NCBI GenBank assembly: GCA_021794655.1
Contig: JAJYQJ010000153.1
Span: 1-34,494 of the forward strand
Direction: 5' to 3'
Origin: Actinomycetes bacterium
GTDB taxonomy: Bacteria > Actinomycetota > Acidimicrobiia > Acidimicrobiales > RAAP-2
Length of the DNA stretch: 34,494 nucleotides
A program made the translations under genes and the position numbers. Under the pieces are notes generated by a model that worked only from the letters and a program-made list of their open reading frames with translations, had not been told where the DNA came from and did not search any database. This document shows, in pieces, positions 30,323 to 34,494 of the stretch; positions within the stretch are counted from its first letter, which is position 1, and every line of letters begins with the position of its first letter.

Positions 30323-31753
30323 GTGGTAACGACGACGACCGCAGAGACCCACTATGACGTCGTCGTCGTCGGTGGTGGACCCGGTGGGTACGCGACCGCG
30401 CTCTACGCTTCCTCCGCCGGGCTCTCCGTCGCGCTCGTCGAACGCGACAAGGTCGGTGGGACGTGTCTCCATCGAGGATGCATTCCGGCCAAGGAGTTCT
30501 TGGAGACCGCGTCGGTCTTTCGCAGCGTCTCACGGGCTCGGGACTACGGAGTGAACTCGTCTGTGCAAGAGGTTGACTTCTCTGTCAGCCAGGCGCGCAA
30601 GAACACGGTAGTCGAACAGCTCTTTAAGGGGCTCTCTGGACTACTCGTCGGGCGTAAAGTGACCGTCATAGGCGGGATCGCAACGCTCTATCCCGGAAAA
30701 CTCGTAAAGGTAACGCGTGGTGCGGACGCAGGAGTTGAGATCGTCGGGCGTAACATCGTCTTGGCTCCGGGTTCCATTCCACGCACGCTCCCCGGTCTCG
30801 ACGTGGACGGACGAATTGTGCTCACCTCTGACGAATTCTTGGACATGAACTCTGTGCCAGAGTCCGCCGCGGTCGTCGGGGGCGGCGCTATCGGTTGTGA
30901 GTTTGCCTCTCTCCTCTGCGATCTCGGAACGAACGTGACGATCCTCGAAGCGCTCCCGGCTCTACTAAGCGGGTGTGACCGTGACGTGACAGCCGTCGTC
31001 ACTCGATCGTTCAAGAAACGCGGGATGGAGATAGCGACGAGCGTGGAGGTGAGGGGCCACCAGCCCATCGAAGGCGGGAGAGGAACCGTCGTTCACTTCG
31101 GGGACGGTGAGAGCCGAGAGGTAGACAAGATTGTCGTCTCCGTCGGCAGACGCCCGCGGACCGAAGGCCTCCTTGCGAGCGACACCGGCGTCACGGTCGA
31201 CGAGCGAGGATTTGTTATCACCGACGCATACCAGCAGACCCACGCCGAGGGAGTTTGGGCCGTCGGAGACGTCGTCGCGGGTACGCCTCAGCTCGCCCAC
31301 GTGGGATTCGCCGAAGCTATCGTAGCGGTCAAAGGGATCCTCGGTGAGCCGGTCCTCCCGGTCGATTATGAGAAAATTCCATGGGCGATCTACTGCCATC
31401 CAGAAGTCGCCTTTGCCGGTCTGACCGAGGACGCGGCGACAGAGAGAGGCTACGACATCGTCACGATGAAGGATCCGTTCGGCGGCAACAGCAGAGCCCG
31501 GATCATAGGGGAGACCGAAGGGATGGTAAAAGTCGTCGCCGAACGCGCTCCCGACGGATCGACTGGGAGGATACTCGGCGTTCACATGGTGGGGCCATGG
31601 GTAACCGAACAACTCGGCGCAGGCTACCTGGCTCTCAACTGGGAGGCGACGCCGGCCGACGTCGCCCAGTTCATCCAACCCCACCCGACGTTGTCAGAAA
31701 CATTCGGAGAAACGATGCTCGCACTCACAGGAAGGGGACTTCACATTGGCTGA
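30323..31753 (+). CDS. lpdA: dihydrolipoyl dehydrogenase (E3)
   Basis: Predicted 476-aa flavoprotein reoxidising the dihydrolipoyl group of E2 with NAD+. FAD motif VVVVGGGPGGYATALYASSAG, redox disulfide C48/C53 in GGTCLHRGCIPAKEFLETA (the HRGCIPAKE form typical of actinobacterial Lpd), NAD motif VVGGGAIGCEFASLLCDLG, WAVGDVVAGTPQLAHVGFAEA and the C-terminal His-Glu region IQPHPTLSETFGE. The only usable start is GTG 30323, directly against the AGGAG (30318-30322), since a TAG lies two codons upstream; this zero spacing is unusual. Its end overlaps the E2 gene by 8 nt. Confidence 0.95.
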   Translation: MVTTTTAETHYDVVVVGGGPGGYATALYASSAGLSVALVERDKVGGTCLHRGCIPAKEFLETASVFRSVSRARDYGVNSSVQEVDFSVSQARKNTVVEQLFKGLSGLLVGRKVTVIGGIATLYPGKLVKVTRGADAGVEIVGRNIVLAPGSIPRTLPGLDVDGRIVLTSDEFLDMNSVPESAAVVGGGAIGCEFASLLCDLGTNVTILEALPALLSGCDRDVTAVVTRSFKKRGMEIATSVEVRGHQPIEGGRGTVVHFGDGESREVDKIVVSVGRRPRTEGLLASDTGVTVDERGFVITDAYQQTHAEGVWAVGDVVAGTPQLAHVGFAEAIVAVKGILGEPVLPVDYEKIPWAIYCHPEVAFAGLTEDAATERGYDIVTMKDPFGGNSRARIIGETEGMVKVVAERAPDGSTGRILGVHMVGPWVTEQLGAGYLALNWEATPADVAQFIQPHPTLSETFGETMLALTGRGLHIG

Positions 31754-33248
31754 CATAACGATGCCACAGCTCGGAGAGACGGTGACCGAGGGGACCATCA
31801 CCCGGTGGATGAAGTCCGTCGGCGAACAGGTGGCGGTCGACGAACCACTCTTCGAGGTCTCAACCGACAAGGTCGACACAGAGGTCCCCTCGCCCGCTAG
31901 CGGCGTACTGAGTGAGATCCTCGTGCCCGAAGGAGATACCGTCGACGTCGGCGTCCGCTTAGCGGTCATCTCCGAGGCGACCACCGGGGTTGGGGCCCCG
32001 ACCGCCGCCGTCGACCCAACGACTCAACGCTCACCGTCGGCCCAGGTCCCACCACCACCGGCTCCGCCGTTTGTGCCCCCCCCACCGCCACCACCTGTAC
32101 CGCCGCCGCCACCGGCAGCACCACCGACACCGGCCGTCGAGTCACCAACTCCCGTTACCCCCGGCGTCTCGCCGTTTCCACCTCCAGGCCCTGAGGGCGC
32201 GCGGATACTCTCGCCGGTAGTGAGGCGGCTGCTGACCGACAACGGTATCCATCCCGACGAAGTGAACGCGACGGGGCTCGGCGGGAGGATAACCCGCGAG
32301 GACGTGCTAGCGGTCATCGACGCGAGAAAGGTTCGTGAGAGTGGTGGAAACCCCGATCCGTGGGTGAATGCTGTTAACCCGCCGCCACCACCACCACCAC
32401 CACCACCACCACCGGCATCGGCTCCACCGTCGCCCGTTCCTTCGGGGACAGTTGCGCTCAGTAACACCCCGAGCGTGTCAGCGACGCCGTCGGCAGTACC
32501 GCGGGTCGCTCCGGCGATTGAAAGTTGGCCCGCAGCAACCGACAACGTCGTCCCGTTTTCAAACATGCGCAGGCGTACCGCCGAGCACATGGTCCGTTCC
32601 AAAGCGACGTCTCCACACGCGTTCATCGCCAACGAAGTCGACTTTGAGTCGGTCGAACGAGTGAGGAGGGCCTGGGGCGAGCGCTTTCGGGCTGAGGAGG
32701 GGTTCTCTCTTACGTACCTGCCGTTCGTCGCTAGAGCGAGCGTGGAGGCACTGAGGAGCTTCCCGAACCTGAACGCCTCTGTCGGGGAAGACTCCCTGAT
32801 AGTTCACCAAGAGGTAAATTTGGGGATCGCGGTGGACCTTGGGCATGAAGGCCTGATCGTCCCGGTAATCCACCGGGCCGAAGAGGTCACACTTCGAGGT
32901 ATAGCTCGCAGGATTCGGGACCTCGCAAACCGCGCGAGGACTAGGCAGCTCACGGCCGACGACATATCCGGTGGGACGTTTTCGATTACCAACGACGGGC
33001 CGTTCGGCACGTACTTCACCGTGCCGATCATCAACCAGCCTCAAGTTGGGATTCTTGCGACCGACGGGATCAAGAGACGCCCCGTCGTAGTCGAACTCCC
33101 AGACGGCACCGAGTCGATCGGGATACATTCCACCGGACTCCTCGGGATGAGCTGGGATCACCGCGCAGTTGACGGAGCGTACGTCTCGTCGTACTTGGCT
33201 CGGGTCGGCGAATTGATAGCTTCTCGCGACTGGGAAGCCGAGCTCTAG
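31746..33248 (+). CDS. sucB: dihydrolipoamide acyltransferase (E2)
   Basis: Predicted 500-aa core subunit of a 2-oxoacid dehydrogenase complex. Order: one lipoyl domain (residues 1-75) with lysine K42 in EVSTDKVDTEVPSPASG; a proline-rich linker; a peripheral-subunit-binding domain from about 157 (ILSPVVRRLLTDNGIHPDEVNATGLGGRITREDVLAVI); a second linker with 12 consecutive prolines (about 212-223); and the catalytic domain ending in MSWDHRAVDGAYVSSYLARV, with His472 and Asp476. The start is TTG 31746, with GGAAGGGG (31732-31739) at 6 nt. Actinobacterial E2s of this type are often named sucB yet serve pyruvate dehydrogenase too, so the substrate (pyruvate or 2-oxoglutarate) is uncertain. Confidence 0.93.
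   Translation: MADITMPQLGETVTEGTITRWMKSVGEQVAVDEPLFEVSTDKVDTEVPSPASGVLSEILVPEGDTVDVGVRLAVISEATTGVGAPTAAVDPTTQRSPSAQVPPPPAPPFVPPPPPPPVPPPPPAAPPTPAVESPTPVTPGVSPFPPPGPEGARILSPVVRRLLTDNGIHPDEVNATGLGGRITREDVLAVIDARKVRESGGNPDPWVNAVNPPPPPPPPPPPPASAPPSPVPSGTVALSNTPSVSATPSAVPRVAPAIESWPAATDNVVPFSNMRRRTAEHMVRSKATSPHAFIANEVDFESVERVRRAWGERFRAEEGFSLTYLPFVARASVEALRSFPNLNASVGEDSLIVHQEVNLGIAVDLGHEGLIVPVIHRAEEVTLRGIARRIRDLANRARTRQLTADDISGGTFSITNDGPFGTYFTVPIINQPQVGILATDGIKRRPVVVELPDGTESIGIHSTGLLGMSWDHRAVDGAYVSSYLARVGELIASRDWEAEL
32385..32411 (+). repeat. CCA trinucleotide repeat coding a polyproline linker
   Basis: Nine consecutive CCA codons, flanked by CCG codons, give twelve prolines in a row between the subunit-binding and catalytic domains of E2. 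Slippage would change linker length in frame. Confidence 0.9.
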
Positions 33249-33260
33249 GCCACAGCGGCG

Positions 33261-34494
33261 ATGCTCCGTGTGCGCAGGTTGGGAAGGGTAGCTTACCAAG
33301 ACGCAGTATCGTTCCAGAGGGCTCTTGCGACGCACGGTAACGACGAGTACTTGCTGTTGTTGGAGCACCCCCACGTTTACACGCTCGGGGTACGTGCCGA
33401 CCCAGCTCACGTCCTAGTCGACCCAGAGTCCGTCGGGGCGGACCTCGTAACGACAGACAGGGGAGGCGACGTCACGTATCACGGCCCCGGCCAGGTCGTC
33501 GTTTACCCGGTTGTCTCCTTGGAAGAAGATCCTGGTTCAGGTCCCAGACACGTCCACAACCTCGAGAAGGTAGTTGTGAGGGCTCTTCAACGAATCGGAG
33601 TTCCAGAGACGGTAAGAGGCATCGGGACCCTCCCGGGCTATCCGGGCGTCTGGTTGGGGACCGACTCTGATCGTCCTAGAAAAGTTGCCGCGATCGGCGT
33701 GAAAACTGTTCGATCCGATTCGGGAGTTAAGCGCTCTCTTCACGGAGTAGCGGTAAACGTCGACTGTGACATGAAGATGTTTTCACACATCGTACCCTGT
33801 GGGATCCATGAGTACGAAGTCACCTCACTTGAGGAAGAGGGATTTAAGACCACGTTTCAAGACGTCTTGAACGCTCTCGAGGTAGAGAGCGTTCGACTCT
33901 GGGGAGGAGCGGGGGTTGATCGTGGAGGTGAAAAAAGTGAGCACACGTCCGATCAATCTGTTCCGGGAAGCCCTCCCGGTCCCGGTCCCGGTCCCGGTCC
34001 CGGTCCCGATGCCGCTTGCGCGACGCCCGGGCAACTTTCGGTCCCGGTCGCGATGCGTGGGCGTTTGCGTCGTGCCGGCGTCGACGCGGACTTAGCTAAG
34101 CCGGTCAGTGAGCGCAAACCTGAGTGGCTCCGTGCGCCGCTCAAGATCGGCCCTCAGTACCTGGCTACCGGGCGCACGCTCAACGGGCTCGGCCTCGTCA
34201 CGGTGTGCGAAGAGGCGGGATGCCCCAATATCTACGAGTGTTGGGCTGAAGGGACCGCTACGTTCATGGTGAACGGGGATCGTTGTACGAGGGCGTGTGG
34301 ATTCTGCCAAGTCGACAGCCGCCGCCCCTTGCCGGTAGATCCAAGTGAGCCCGAGAGAATCGCTCGATCCGTCGAGTCGATGAATCTCGCCCACGCGGTG
34401 GTGACGTGCGTGGCCCGTGACGACTTGGCCGACGGAGGCGCAGGTGCGATCGCCGAGAGCATCAACGCGATCAGGAGTTCGAGTCCCGCGACGC
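33261..34494 (+). CDS. lipB-lipA: LipB-LipA fusion: octanoyltransferase joined to lipoyl synthase (3' end cut by the window)
   Basis: From ATG 33261 the frame runs without a stop to the window end (411 codons). Residues 1 to about 213 are LipB, which moves octanoyl from acyl carrier protein to E2: LLLLEHPHVYTLG, TDRGGDVTYHGPGQVVVYPVV, the lysine in KVAAIGVKTV, LHGVAVNVD and the acyl-enzyme cysteine in IVPCGI. Then comes a linker, SPPGPGPGPGPGPD (about 237-250), and from about residue 265 LipA, which inserts sulfur into octanoyl groups: KPEWLRAPLKIGPQYL, the auxiliary [4Fe-4S] ligands CEEAGCPNIYEC and the radical-SAM motif CTRACGFC. I read each codon across the junction and found no stop. A separate LipA start at ATG 34054 cannot be excluded, but it lacks a ribosome site. 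It lies 12 nt after E2, its substrate. Confidence 0.85.
   Translation, partial: MLRVRRLGRVAYQDAVSFQRALATHGNDEYLLLLEHPHVYTLGVRADPAHVLVDPESVGADLVTTDRGGDVTYHGPGQVVVYPVVSLEEDPGSGPRHVHNLEKVVVRALQRIGVPETVRGIGTLPGYPGVWLGTDSDRPRKVAAIGVKTVRSDSGVKRSLHGVAVNVDCDMKMFSHIVPCGIHEYEVTSLEEEGFKTTFQDVLNALEVESVRLWGGAGVDRGGEKSEHTSDQSVPGSPPGPGPGPGPGPDAACATPGQLSVPVAMRGRLRRAGVDADLAKPVSERKPEWLRAPLKIGPQYLATGRTLNGLGLVTVCEEAGCPNIYECWAEGTATFMVNGDRCTRACGFCQVDSRRPLPVDPSEPERIARSVESMNLAHAVVTCVARDDLADGGAGAIAESINAIRSSSPAT
33975..34008 (+). repeat. CCCGGT hexanucleotide repeat in the LipB-LipA linker
   Basis: Five exact CCCGGT units (33975-34004), followed by a sixth that ends CCCGAT, encode alternating Pro-Gly. Six-base units preserve the frame when gained or lost, so linker length could vary between strains. 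Confidence 0.92.

Noticed and set aside
32024-32632. 202-codon minus-strand frame rich in glycine
   Set aside because: It arises from reading the proline-coding repeats of E2 backwards; low complexity and no start signal.
33950-34080. CCCGGT repeats as a CRISPR-like or iteron array
   Set aside because: The units are 6 bp without spacers and lie within a coding frame as a Pro-Gly linker.

Overview
The window reads as chromosomal DNA of a high-to-moderate GC actinobacterium. The best guess is class Acidimicrobiia, inferred from gene style and not proven: a homodimeric E1 pyruvate dehydrogenase (aceE) with an actinobacterial-type E2, a SufB-D-Rieske-C / SufC-S-U iron-sulfur set, many acyl-CoA enzymes, and frequent GTG or TTG starts. 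Genes are densely packed, with 4-bp start-stop overlaps and several convergent pairs.

Layout. 1-4187: a partial gene end, a doubtful 100-aa reading frame, a MaoC-type dehydratase, an epoxide-hydrolase-like enzyme on the minus strand, then a plus-strand run of a metallo-beta-lactamase-fold hydrolase, a flavin reductase and an RmlC-like epimerase. About 4262-5932: a stand-alone IS200/IS605-type element carrying only tnpB, whose right end stops 8 nt before the next start codon. 5941-9255: a membrane protein with a RodZ-type C-terminal domain, and an oligopeptidase B. 9330-17409: an iron-sulfur assembly region with sufB, a small four-cysteine protein, (an antisense crotonase), sufD, a Rieske ferredoxin and a divergent sufC on plus, facing sufU, sufS and a canonical sufC on minus. 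17452-22903: a glycogen-debranching-like enzyme, a glyoxalase-II-like hydrolase, an acyl-CoA dehydrogenase, thiE, and a HhH-GPD glycosylase with a repeat tail. 22920-25628: aceE on minus. 25783-28476: rnhA followed by an accessory island with an HTH / small protein / nucleotidyltransferase operon that looks like a toxin-antitoxin module, its possible operator repeats, a truncated AbiEi-like antitoxin relic and an IS-end relic. 28477-34494: a short-chain dehydrogenase, an aldo/keto reductase, lpd, an E2 acyltransferase, and a reading frame in which LipB and LipA are joined.

How the genes fit together. aceE (E1), lpd (E3), the E2 gene and lipB-lipA make and lipoylate a 2-oxoacid dehydrogenase complex. 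LipA needs [4Fe-4S] clusters, and the Suf region supplies Fe-S assembly. The crotonase, acyl-CoA dehydrogenase, short-chain dehydrogenase and MaoC protein point to acyl-CoA breakdown.

Most notable items: (1) an uninterrupted LipB-LipA reading frame joined by a Gly-Pro linker coded by a CCCGGT hexanucleotide repeat; (2) two different SufC ATPases on opposite strands plus a four-cysteine small protein beside sufB; (3) a three-gene nucleotidyltransferase module with three TACGC repeats upstream and a broken AbiEi-like gene nearby; (4) a TnpB lacking the usual RuvC-II glutamate, whose predicted guide covers the start codon of the next gene. All family assignments come from reading the sequence by eye; no database search was run.
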